From Acidobacteriota bacterium (GTDB taxonomy: Bacteria > Acidobacteriota > Vicinamibacteria > Vicinamibacterales > UBA8438): DNA of 64,000 nucleotides. This document shows, one piece after another, positions 26,150 through 34,002 of this stretch (position 1 is its first letter; each line of letters begins with the position of its first letter). The notes beneath the pieces were generated by a model. It did no database searches. It was not told where the DNA came from and worked only from the letters and a program-made list of their open reading frames with translations. The DNA lies in NCBI GenBank assembly GCA_009838525.1, contig VXRJ01000016.1, positions 124,001 through 188,000 on the forward strand, written 5' to 3'. Made by a program: the position numbers and the translations under genes.

Positions 26150-29100
26150 CTACCCACGAGACGCCGCCGACACCTCTGATGCACTCTCCGTTCTCTCGCA
26201 GGCCAGATCGAACACCGCGTCGGTCATCCAGCGCTTGAATCCCTCGTTGTCCATGAACTGCTTGAACAACTGGGTGTCGTCCTTCATGACACTCGTCACC
26301 ACCCGCAGCAACGCCTTGCCATGCTCGATCCGCGCGTTCTCGTCGTCCGAGTTCCTCCGGGCGTTCTTGAAGGCGGCGTCCGCGGCGACGCGTGAAGGGA
26401 TCGTCTCGGTGATGAGCTGCCGCACGCGGTCGGCGTCCTGCCACACGATGTCGCCGAAGTGGTCGTTGAACTGCTTCACGATGTCCGACAGCCGCTTCAG
26501 TTCCGGATCGGCAACGTGGCCGCCGCCGCCGGGGGCCGTCGGGTCGATGTCGGAGTCCTCGTCGGGCAGCATGAGGCTCTGCACGGTTTGCTTCTCGACC
26601 CGGTAGCTGTCCATGTCGATGGCGTCGAGGATGCCCCTCGTCGGGTCTTCCTCCGGTGGCGACGGTAGCTTCGGGATCAGGAAGTTCAGGAAGATCGACC
26701 GCTTCTCCCAGTCCGGATTGTCGTACGGAAGCACGCACGCGAGGAATCCGTAGGCCCTCATGAAGCCCTTGGCCTTGCCCTTGAATGCCACCTGCCCGTC
26801 CTCGTCAAGATCCTGCATGTACGCCGCCACGCACACGTCGAGGATCGGATCCAGCTGGTCGCGCTCCGCACCGCCCAGATAGCGGTCCACGAGTTCGTCG
26901 ACCTGCTCGGGCCTGTAGACCTGGGCCGCGTCCAGATCCGCCTGGAGGTTGTGGAGCCGGTTCGGATCGGTCTCGTCCGCCAGGATCGTCGCGCGATGGT
27001 AGTCGGCGAAGGCGTCGCGGATCGTGTCCGCGTCGTTCAGGAAATCGAGCACGAAGACGTCGTGCTTCTTCGGGTGTGCCCGGTTGAGCCGCGAGAGTGT
27101 CTGCACCGCCTTGATGCCCGACAGCGTCTTGTCCACGTACATCGTGTGCAGCAGCGGTTCGTCGTAGCCGGTCTGGAACTTGTCGGCGCAGACCAAGAAG
27201 CGGTAAGGGTCTTCCTGAATCTTCTCGGCGATCTGGCTGGCCGGGAAGCCGTTCAGCGACGCCTCGCTCACCCTCTCGCCGCCGAACTCCGGCTCTCCGG
27301 AGAATGCGGCGATGGCCCGGTACGGGCTCTTGCGTTCACGCAGGTAGTCGCGGATGGCGTGAAAGTACTGGATCGCGCGCGCGACGCCGTTGGTGACCAC
27401 CATCGCCCGCGCCTGGCCGCCGACCTTGTTGTGCCCGAGCACCTGAGCGTGAAAGTGGTCGACCATGATCTCGGCCTTGAGCCCGATCGCGTGCTCGTGG
27501 CCCTCGACGAATCGCCGCAGCTTCTTGTGGGCCTTCTTGACGTCGAACTCCGGATCGTCCTCCACCGTCTTGGTGAGCTTGTAGTAGCTGTCCACCGGCG
27601 TGTAGTGCGCCAGCACGTCCAGAATGAACTTCTCCTGGATCGCCTGCTTCATCGTGTAGCTGTGGAAGGCATGGTGACGGACGGCGCCATCCGGCTGCGG
27701 GTCCGGTTCGCCGAAGATCTCGAGGGTCTTGTTCTTCGGGGTGGCGGTGAATGCGAAGTAGCTGGCGTTCGGGAGTAGTCGGCGCGACTCGATCAGCCGA
27801 TTGATGCGATCCTCGGTGGTCTCTTCCTCGACCTCCTCGCCGGCCTTCCCCAGCGCTGCGGATATCGACGCCGAAGTGCGCCCGCCCTGGCTGGAGTGCG
27901 CCTCGTCGATGATGATGGCGAACCGCCGATCCCGCTGCTCGTCCCCGATTTCGTCCAGGATGAACGGGAACTTCTGGACGGTGGAGATGATGATCTTCTT
28001 GCCGGCCTCGATGAACCGCCGGAGGTCGCCGGAACGCGCGGCACGCCCCACAGTTGCGCCGACCTGGGCGTACTGCCGGATCGTGTCGCCGATCTGCCGG
28101 TCGAGGATGCGCCGGTCCGTGACTACGATGATCGAATCGAAGACCTGCCGACCGTCCTTCGCGAGTCCGATCAATTGATGGGCCAGCCACGCGATGGAGT
28201 TGCTCTTCCCGCTGCCCGCCGAGTGCTGGATCAGGTAGCGCCGGCCTGTACCCTGCGCCGAGGCGCTGGCCAGGAGGCGGCGCACCACATCGAGCTGATG
28301 GTAGCGCGGCCAGACCTGCGTCCGCCTCTTTCGGCCCGTCTTCTCGTCCTTGCCGACCACCACCTGGGCGTAGTTTTCGAGGATGTTCGACAGGCTCTCG
28401 CGAGTGAGCACCTCGCGCCACAGGTAGTCCGTCTTGATGCCGCTCGGGTTCGGCGGATTCCCGGCCCCATCGTTCCAACCCCGGTTGAACGGCAGGAACC
28501 ACGACGCCTTCCCCTTCAGATGCGTGCAGAAGCGCACCTCGCTCTCGTCCACGGCGAAGTGGGCGACGCACCGACCCAGTTCGAACAGCTTCTCCCGCGG
28601 ATTTCGGTCCCTCCGGTACTGCTCAACCGCATCGTGGACGGTCTGCTTCGTGAGGTTGTTCTTCAGTTCGAAGGTGAACACCGGCAAGCCGTTGATGAAC
28701 AACCCGATGTCGAGCGCCCGCTGCGTATCGTCGCGGCTGTACCGGACCTGCCGGGCGACGGTGAAGCGGTTCTGCCCGAAGCGCTCCCGCGCCTGCTCGT
28801 TCGCAGCCGATGGCGTGCCGTAGAACATGTCGAGATCGTGCGCGCCGTGCTTGATCCCGTGGCGCAGCACGTCGATCGTGCCGCGCTTGCTGATCTCTCC
28901 CTGTAGTCGCGCAAGGAACTTGCGCCGCGTCGGGCCCTCCTCGTCCAGCCCCAGCGCGTCGGCGGCTTCTGGTTGCGTGGCGTTCAGGAAGGCGACCAAC
29001 TGCACCCGATCTATGCAGAACTCGCGGTCGTAGTCGTGGGGGTTGCCGCCGGTCCACCCGACGCCGCCGTAGGCGGGTCGTGCCTCTGAAACCTTGCCTT

Positions 29101-29188
29101 CCTTCGGAGGGTCGCAGGGCTGGCCGGTCAGGGCCGTGCAGATGAGCCGTTCGAGACCCCGCTCCGAGGTGTCGGTGACCTCAGTCAT
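26150..29188 (-). CDS. hsdR: Type I restriction enzyme R subunit
   Basis: Motor and nuclease subunit of a type I restriction-modification complex, 1012 residues. The N-terminal nuclease core reads LDIGLFINGLPVFTFELKNN (D and E-x-K, about residues 160-178). The SF2 translocase follows: Walker A HSAGSGKSNSI near 321, IIIDEAHSSQGG near 424, FTATPKNKT near 475 and the TLSRLNRAHP motif VI near 700. The C-terminus is helical and contacts the modification complex. The start at 29188 overlaps the end of a small upstream ORF. The coding sequence is intact. Pieces of a second copy survive at 18314-18458. Confidence 0.95.
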   Translation of the reverse strand: MTEVTDTSERGLERLICTALTGQPCDPPKEGKVSEARPAYGGVGWTGGNPHDYDREFCIDRVQLVAFLNATQPEAADALGLDEEGPTRRKFLARLQGEISKRGTIDVLRHGIKHGAHDLDMFYGTPSAANEQARERFGQNRFTVARQVRYSRDDTQRALDIGLFINGLPVFTFELKNNLTKQTVHDAVEQYRRDRNPREKLFELGRCVAHFAVDESEVRFCTHLKGKASWFLPFNRGWNDGAGNPPNPSGIKTDYLWREVLTRESLSNILENYAQVVVGKDEKTGRKRRTQVWPRYHQLDVVRRLLASASAQGTGRRYLIQHSAGSGKSNSIAWLAHQLIGLAKDGRQVFDSIIVVTDRRILDRQIGDTIRQYAQVGATVGRAARSGDLRRFIEAGKKIIISTVQKFPFILDEIGDEQRDRRFAIIIDEAHSSQGGRTSASISAALGKAGEEVEEETTEDRINRLIESRRLLPNASYFAFTATPKNKTLEIFGEPDPQPDGAVRHHAFHSYTMKQAIQEKFILDVLAHYTPVDSYYKLTKTVEDDPEFDVKKAHKKLRRFVEGHEHAIGLKAEIMVDHFHAQVLGHNKVGGQARAMVVTNGVARAIQYFHAIRDYLRERKSPYRAIAAFSGEPEFGGERVSEASLNGFPASQIAEKIQEDPYRFLVCADKFQTGYDEPLLHTMYVDKTLSGIKAVQTLSRLNRAHPKKHDVFVLDFLNDADTIRDAFADYHRATILADETDPNRLHNLQADLDAAQVYRPEQVDELVDRYLGGAERDQLDPILDVCVAAYMQDLDEDGQVAFKGKAKGFMRAYGFLACVLPYDNPDWEKRSIFLNFLIPKLPSPPEEDPTRGILDAIDMDSYRVEKQTVQSLMLPDEDSDIDPTAPGGGGHVADPELKRLSDIVKQFNDHFGDIVWQDADRVRQLITETIPSRVAADAAFKNARRNSDDENARIEHGKALLRVVTSVMKDDTQLFKQFMDNEGFKRWMTDAVFDLACERTESASEVSAASRG

Positions 29189-29345
29189 CGTCCTCGTCCC
29201 CGCATTCTGTAGTCCGTATCCGCACGCCCTTGCTCGTCACCACGACTATCGCGCCTCTCCGGAACTCGTGGCCGTGCCGATCGATTAAGCCGCGCATGCG
29301 TCCAAAAGGAACTTCACGACGCCTCTCGAACCCCAAGTCGGTCAT
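29181..29345 (-). CDS. Small ORF overlapping the start of hsdR
   Basis: A 54-codon ATG frame (MTDLGFERRREVPFGRMRGL ... ending in GVRIRTTECGDEDDD) stops 8 nt inside hsdR, in the manner of a coupled upstream gene. The product has a basic centre (RHGHEFRRGAIVVVTSKGV) and a very acidic end. No family is recognised. It could be a translational leader for hsdR or a tiny regulatory protein; chance is not excluded. Confidence 0.45.
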   Translation of the reverse strand: MTDLGFERRREVPFGRMRGLIDRHGHEFRRGAIVVVTSKGVRIRTTECGDEDDD

Positions 29346-29720
29346 ACACCTGCTCGCCCGCCCCGGAACGATGCGCGAATTGCAGCCAAGCCTACATGTC
29401 CTCTGGTTCCACTTCCGGGTACTCTCCCCAGGTTCGTCTCTGCCGTGTCTCCCGCCGCGCGCATTCCCAGCACATCCCGCACCACCATTCGCGCGCCCGA
29501 ATGTTCCGCCTTCCGCTGAAGATATCCGCCCGCAGCGTCACGGGATCGAGCAGTCCAATTCGTTGTTCATGGCCTTTTCCCCAAAGTTGCTACCCGCATC
29601 TCGTCCCTCACAACTGTCATCCAGCGCGAACGCGTGTGCCCTGACCGACCAGCAGCCTCTCACGGACCCTGACCCCTAAGAACCCGCCGTATTCCCTGAT
29701 GGGCCAATAACGCACTGTTC
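29346..29720. other. 375-nt intergenic region, no gene recognised
   Basis: Between the small ORF before hsdR and the 3' end of the OLD-like ATPase gene. Frames on both strands are proline- and serine-rich translations of GC-rich DNA without motifs. A promoter for the hsdR transcript may lie here, but I see no clear boxes. Confidence 0.4.
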
Positions 29721-31490
29721 CTAGTCGACAGCCACGCTCCGAAACACCTCCAGTCGGCGAATCAGCGCCGCCAGATCCTCCGGAACCTCCGCCGCCTTGT
29801 AGCAATCTAGTATTCTCACATCCGTCAATGTAATACCATGACTATCCTGTAGCCGGTCGCGTACCGCCCGCAGCACCTCTTTACCCGCTACAATTTCAAG
29901 TCTTGATTGCATGACATCCCATTTCTCTTCAAATATTCTAAGTGCTTCAGTCGTAAGCGTCGCCGGGTCTCTTCCCGTCGATTTAAAATAAGCACAGTAC
30001 TTACTTATATACTGACCGCTGCATTTCTCCTTGAGCGAATCCGTAATAGACTCCAATATATTAACAATATCGACACCATCCTCAGGCGACCCGCCGCTTC
30101 GTCGAGCCCGGTCCTCTACTGCCTTTGTTGATGCTCGATGCAGAATCTCCGGAGACAGCAGATAATTCTCAAGCTCCTTGCGACCGTGAAAATGGGCAAA
30201 TTCTATTTCTTCCTCTAGTTGGCCCTTGAGCCGAGTCAACTCTTCCTCACAGCGATAATCTCTATCGAAGATCGCGACGATGCTCAACTCTGCCCCTAGG
30301 GTACTCTTGAATCCCCACGCGAAGGCCTTGATTTTAGTCCACGAATCGAAACCCCCTAGTGCAATTGCCGTCAGCCCACTACCGGCCGCCAATTCATCAA
30401 AACCAAGAATCTTTGCAAATCTCCTTATTGTCTTGTAGTCATGCAAACTCTCCACAAACAGAATGCGCCGATTTCTTGCCAACTCCGTGAGTGTCAGATT
30501 CTGAATCGAACCGATATTGTCGAGCGCTTGCTGAACCCCTTCAATATCCCGCAAGCGACGTGCTGATTGTAGAGCCTTGTCTACCAGCAATATCTCGCTG
30601 GGATCCGCCTCGCTCAGGATTTCCACTGAATGAGTCGCAAGCACGATATCGGGACGAACCTCTCTGAGAATTCCCAACAGTTGCCTTTGCACTTCAGGGT
30701 GCAAATAGACTTCTGGCTCGTCAACGACTAGCAGATCCGATCCGGCACATCGCGAAATGTGCGTAAGCAGTTGGCACCAGATTTGAAACCCCAAGCCGGA
30801 CCAATAGAGTTCTCGGTCAATTCGGTTCTCCGAAACGAACATAGTCAACTGATCTCGTAACGGGTCGAGTCGTTCAGGCTGCTGAATGGACATGCCGGGC
30901 CATGTGTTTTCCACAAGGCGCCGAAAGTCGTCGAAGCCATCTGGGTTTTTCCTCCAGTAGTTCCTAAAATGACGGCTGGCGGCCGGTGTACCAGCGGCGC
31001 GTCTCACAGTCTCGTCGGTGACGACGGACTCATGCTGTTCAATGGGACCGAGCACTGGAATAGTCTGGACCACTTCGGGAAATGCCTTCCGAAAGGCAGC
31101 CGGCGTGGTCGGTGGTCGTTGCGCTGTTTCCCATGACATCTTCACGCCTCCTTCCACTGGAAAGAGCAGGTGAATTTTGTTTCCGCGGGAGTAGCGTACT
31201 TCAATACGACTATCCGACTTCGTGTAGCCCGAGTGTACGTTCTCAAGGGAGATCGGCACCATGTTCTCGGGTATGTTGTGACCCCAGGAAACCGTGCCTG
31301 TAGGCGTCTTTACCAGTGAGGCTTTGCGAGAACGTGCTCGTCGTAACGACTGTTCAAGAACCCGAAATGCGCTCAGAACTGTGGACTTTCCGCTGTTGTT
31401 GGGTCCGACGAGCACGTTCATGCGCTGCAGGGATACGGAGTAGTTCCGCAGTGCCTTGAAGTTCTTGAACTTAACGGACGTTATGGACAT
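29721..31490 (-). CDS. OLD-family-like ATPase with C-terminal TOPRIM-like region
   Basis: Protein of 589 residues. The N-terminal ABC/SMC-type ATPase has Walker A (VLVGPNNSGKSTVL, about 33), a WSGLGFQIWCQLL signature region, Walker B (LLVVDEPEVYLHPEVQ, about 250) and the H-loop ATHSVEIL. The C-terminal half begins with RRILFVESLHDYKTIRRFAK and continues to VAIFDRDYRCEEEL, the E...D-x-D layout of a TOPRIM nuclease. No UvrD partner (as in Gabija) is next to it. It sits inside the restriction-modification locus between hsdS and hsdR. GC content is clearly lower than in the neighbours, so it was probably inserted on its own. The ATG of MSITSVKFKNFKAL is chosen. Confidence 0.8.
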   Translation of the reverse strand: MSITSVKFKNFKALRNYSVSLQRMNVLVGPNNSGKSTVLSAFRVLEQSLRRARSRKASLVKTPTGTVSWGHNIPENMVPISLENVHSGYTKSDSRIEVRYSRGNKIHLLFPVEGGVKMSWETAQRPPTTPAAFRKAFPEVVQTIPVLGPIEQHESVVTDETVRRAAGTPAASRHFRNYWRKNPDGFDDFRRLVENTWPGMSIQQPERLDPLRDQLTMFVSENRIDRELYWSGLGFQIWCQLLTHISRCAGSDLLVVDEPEVYLHPEVQRQLLGILREVRPDIVLATHSVEILSEADPSEILLVDKALQSARRLRDIEGVQQALDNIGSIQNLTLTELARNRRILFVESLHDYKTIRRFAKILGFDELAAGSGLTAIALGGFDSWTKIKAFAWGFKSTLGAELSIVAIFDRDYRCEEELTRLKGQLEEEIEFAHFHGRKELENYLLSPEILHRASTKAVEDRARRSGGSPEDGVDIVNILESITDSLKEKCSGQYISKYCAYFKSTGRDPATLTTEALRIFEEKWDVMQSRLEIVAGKEVLRAVRDRLQDSHGITLTDVRILDCYKAAEVPEDLAALIRRLEVFRSVAVD

Positions 31491-31562
31491 GGCACAATGT
31501 GCAGCGCGCTCGCGCTCTCGCAACAATCGCCGACGGCGTTCCAGTGGAATCTCCGCGGGCAC
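31491..31562 (-). pseudogene. Antitoxin-tail remnant in front of the OLD-like gene
   Basis: The 24 codons before the ATPase start read MPAEIPLERRRRLLRERERA, sharing LERRRRLLRE with the VapB-like fragment at 18441-18662. They are in frame with the ATPase, so a longer fused product is possible, but they look like the end of an older antitoxin gene. Confidence 0.4.
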
Positions 31563-31935
31563 TGTGCGGTCCCCTTTGGCCGACGAGCGCCCTCAGAAAA
31601 CCCCGCCTCCTGCGCCTAGACCGCGTTACCCAACTCTTTCGCCCGAATGTCGGGCACGTCGGCATGTCTACAGGACAACCGGCCCTCCTTCACGGACGGC
31701 TCGGTCAACGATTCGACCTCGCCTCCAGCGTGCGAGCGACGTCTACTCAGGAACCAGAAACCCCGCCACGGCGCTGTTACGATCCGTTCCACATGATATT
31801 CGGGCCGTTCCCACCCAGGAACCGGCACGGTTTGATTCCGACCGTCGCTGCGACGGTCTCCCTCCCACACCCGGCGTGTTCTCGTGCCTGTCGCAACAGA
31901 ATGGGCCGCAACATCGTCTGCACGCGACCGTCCAC
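31563..31935. other. 373-nt intergenic region, no gene recognised
   Basis: Between hsdS and the OLD-like ATPase, both on the minus strand. Long frames here on the plus strand run antisense into hsdS and have no motifs. The region should contain the promoter of the OLD-like gene if that gene is transcribed separately. Confidence 0.4.
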
Positions 31936-33489
31936 TCACGCCCGCCCGTCCGGCTCCTCAGGGTCGTCGCGCCTATCACGCGCGGGGGTCCCGCAATCCT
32001 CGCGATCGGACCCTATGATCTCACCCTCGGAATCCGACCCGTCGCCCGTGGCGTTCACACCGTCGAGCTTGTCGTCCATAGCGAGGGGATCGATCTCCGG
32101 CAGCCCGGCTGCAACATCGCGAACGTCGAGTTTGCCAGTAACAACATCAGCGAACAGACGTGTGCGGTAGTCCGTCACCAGTTGGATTCCACGACGCGCA
32201 ACCTCCGCGGCCATAGCCAGAGCCGCCAATCGCTCCTTGATGTACTGCGAGATGTGCCTTTGTTCATCCAGGTGCGGCACCGGCAGCCAAAGCCCCCGAA
32301 CGTCTTCGCCATTAACCTTGAACGTCCCAACCGCTGTGTGTGCTACTGCCTCGATCTGGCTCCGAACGACTCCAGAATTGAGTACAGCCACGACAAACCG
32401 CGGAAGCGCCGTGCGAGTGAGTCGGACCCGCATCAGCAGGTCGGGATAGACCCACTCTTCCATTGCTCGGTCGACCAAACCAGCCCGACCGACCAGCCGA
32501 AGGTTTCCGTTGCCTCTCACGAGCAAGATGTCGTCGGCGACCAGCCCATAGACGCCTCTCCGGATGCCCGGATCAAGCGCTACCATCTTGACGTCTGCCT
32601 CGTGCACATCAACGACACCATCCCGGATGGCAGAGATCGCAAAGGATCGAACAGTGCCGTCCTCGACTGCTCGCGGAGAGATCCCGTTCTTGGGCCCCTC
32701 TCCGATCAGTCGGGAGAACCTGATGGCTTCCCAATGCTCAGGCATCTCCGCTAGCCACTCTACGCCAGCGTTCTTGTACGACGAGTACGGTCGCTCGGTG
32801 CGAACGTCGATCCGACCGGTTACAGCCTCGTGGATACTGGCCTGCTTCTGTTCCTCCAGCAGCGCGATCAGTTTCTCCTTGGCGCGGATGTAGCGCCGGA
32901 TACGACGGTCGATGTGGTCGAGGAAGCGGACGATGGCGGCTTGTTCAGCGGGCGGAGGAACCGAGAACCACGCGGACTTGATTCCGTTGTGCGTAAGGCC
33001 GTACCTAGTCACGCCATTGGCACGTACATGAAACTGATACGCAACCGCCGAGCTCTGTGCCGCTCGAAACAGGAAACCACCGCTGACACAGTCTGAAAGG
33101 GGCCGAAGCAACGCAAGGTGGTAGCCACAAATCGTGTCATCTGTGGCTCCCTCGACAAGGGCTGGCACGCCTATGTCGTTCCACGCCTCCGAGTCCTTCG
33201 TGATGAGGACGTCACCGGCGCGTAGCCGAAACTTCTCGATCTCTTCCGACGCTGCCGTCGCAACCATGAGCCGCATTCCCGTCCGGATCCGGCCAGCCTT
33301 GTAGACATCCACGTAGTTACAGAGCCGTACTGGCCGTTCACCTTCCCTTGAGTGCTTGTCGACGCTGCTGACTCGCATCTCGGCGATCGTGCGAAGCCGC
33401 CGCACCTCCCAATGCGCCGGTACTGCTCCGAGCCACTCCACGCCGGAGTCCTTGTACCTCGAATACGGCTTGAGCTTGGCGGCGGTCAC
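31936..33489 (-). CDS. hsdS: Type I restriction-modification specificity subunit S
   Basis: DNA-recognition subunit of 517 residues with two target-recognition domains. Each half begins with a matching signature: YSRYKDSGVEWLGAVPAHWE at about residue 8 and YSSYKNAGVEWLAEMPEHWE at about residue 230. Each ends in a conserved helical spacer (EQAAIVRFLDHIDRRI and EQRHISQYIKERL). The two halves recognise the two parts of a bipartite site. The GTG at 33489 begins 2 nt after the hicA stop codon. The C-terminal 40 residues are acidic and probably disordered. Confidence 0.93.
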   Translation of the reverse strand: MTAAKLKPYSRYKDSGVEWLGAVPAHWEVRRLRTIAEMRVSSVDKHSREGERPVRLCNYVDVYKAGRIRTGMRLMVATAASEEIEKFRLRAGDVLITKDSEAWNDIGVPALVEGATDDTICGYHLALLRPLSDCVSGGFLFRAAQSSAVAYQFHVRANGVTRYGLTHNGIKSAWFSVPPPAEQAAIVRFLDHIDRRIRRYIRAKEKLIALLEEQKQASIHEAVTGRIDVRTERPYSSYKNAGVEWLAEMPEHWEAIRFSRLIGEGPKNGISPRAVEDGTVRSFAISAIRDGVVDVHEADVKMVALDPGIRRGVYGLVADDILLVRGNGNLRLVGRAGLVDRAMEEWVYPDLLMRVRLTRTALPRFVVAVLNSGVVRSQIEAVAHTAVGTFKVNGEDVRGLWLPVPHLDEQRHISQYIKERLAALAMAAEVARRGIQLVTDYRTRLFADVVTGKLDVRDVAAGLPEIDPLAMDDKLDGVNATGDGSDSEGEIIGSDREDCGTPARDRRDDPEEPDGRA

Positions 33490-33490
33490 A

Positions 33491-33739
33491 TCAACCGAAG
33501 AGGGTGTCGCGTACGGCCTGCTTGGGCAGGCCGAGGAATGCCGCCACATCGGCAGTGATTGCGTCTAGCGTACCGATCCGCACGTCCCGGTGCCGCGGTA
33601 CGGTCACCTGATGCCGATCGCCTCCCGTCGTCAGGGTCATTGTCATGTGGCTGCCCCGAGTCCGGGTTACGCGGTAACCGTAGTGGCGGGCGAGCCGCCG
33701 GGCGACCTCGGTGCCCGAGAGGTCGCGGGGCAGCTTCAT
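33491..33739 (-). CDS. hicA: HicA-type mRNA interferase toxin
   Basis: Toxin of 82 residues. MKLPRDLSGTEVARRLARHY, the catalytic histidine in TRGSHMTM, and HQVTVPRHRDVRIGTLDAI match HicA. It starts within the stop of the hicB-like gene (ATGA) and ends immediately before hsdS. Its position inside the restriction-modification operon suggests a post-segregational or anti-loss role for the locus. Confidence 0.85.
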   Translation of the reverse strand: MKLPRDLSGTEVARRLARHYGYRVTRTRGSHMTMTLTTGGDRHQVTVPRHRDVRIGTLDAITADVAAFLGLPKQAVRDTLFG

Positions 33740-34002
33740 ACCGCGATGGCCTCCTCCCGAACGAGATGCAATCGGATTACGCGCGGCACCTCGTCCTCAT
33801 CGAAGTGACAGCGCACGGCGTCTCGCGCCATCTCCTTCAGATCGTCCCAGTTCTCGCCCTGCGTGTAGATGCTGTAGCCGAGCGCCCTGGCATCGTACCC
33901 GCCTTCGACAGCTTCCGTGACCTCGAAGATGATCTCCGCTGGCCGCGCCCGCGACTCCGCCGATGGATTGTCAGTCATTGGCCACTCCGTTGCGCTCGTC
34001 AT
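33736..34002 (-). CDS. hicB: HicB-like antitoxin
   Basis: Protein of 88 residues. IIFEVTEAVEGGYDARALGY and GENWDDLKEMARDAVRCHFD correspond to the short HicB fold that folds onto HicA. A separate DNA-binding domain is not present, so repression may depend on other factors. It starts within the hsdM stop (ATGA) and overlaps hicA by 4 nt, so M, B, A and S are translationally coupled. Confidence 0.8.
   Translation of the reverse strand: MTSATEWPMTDNPSAESRARPAEIIFEVTEAVEGGYDARALGYSIYTQGENWDDLKEMARDAVRCHFDEDEVPRVIRLHLVREEAIAV

Noticed and set aside
29721-31490. Gabija system (GajA)
   Set aside because: The OLD-like ATPase-TOPRIM layout fits, but no UvrD-like GajB gene lies next to it.
31456-32754. 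432-codon plus-strand frame across the hsdS and OLD-like region
   Set aside because: Crosses two real minus-strand genes and shows no domain.
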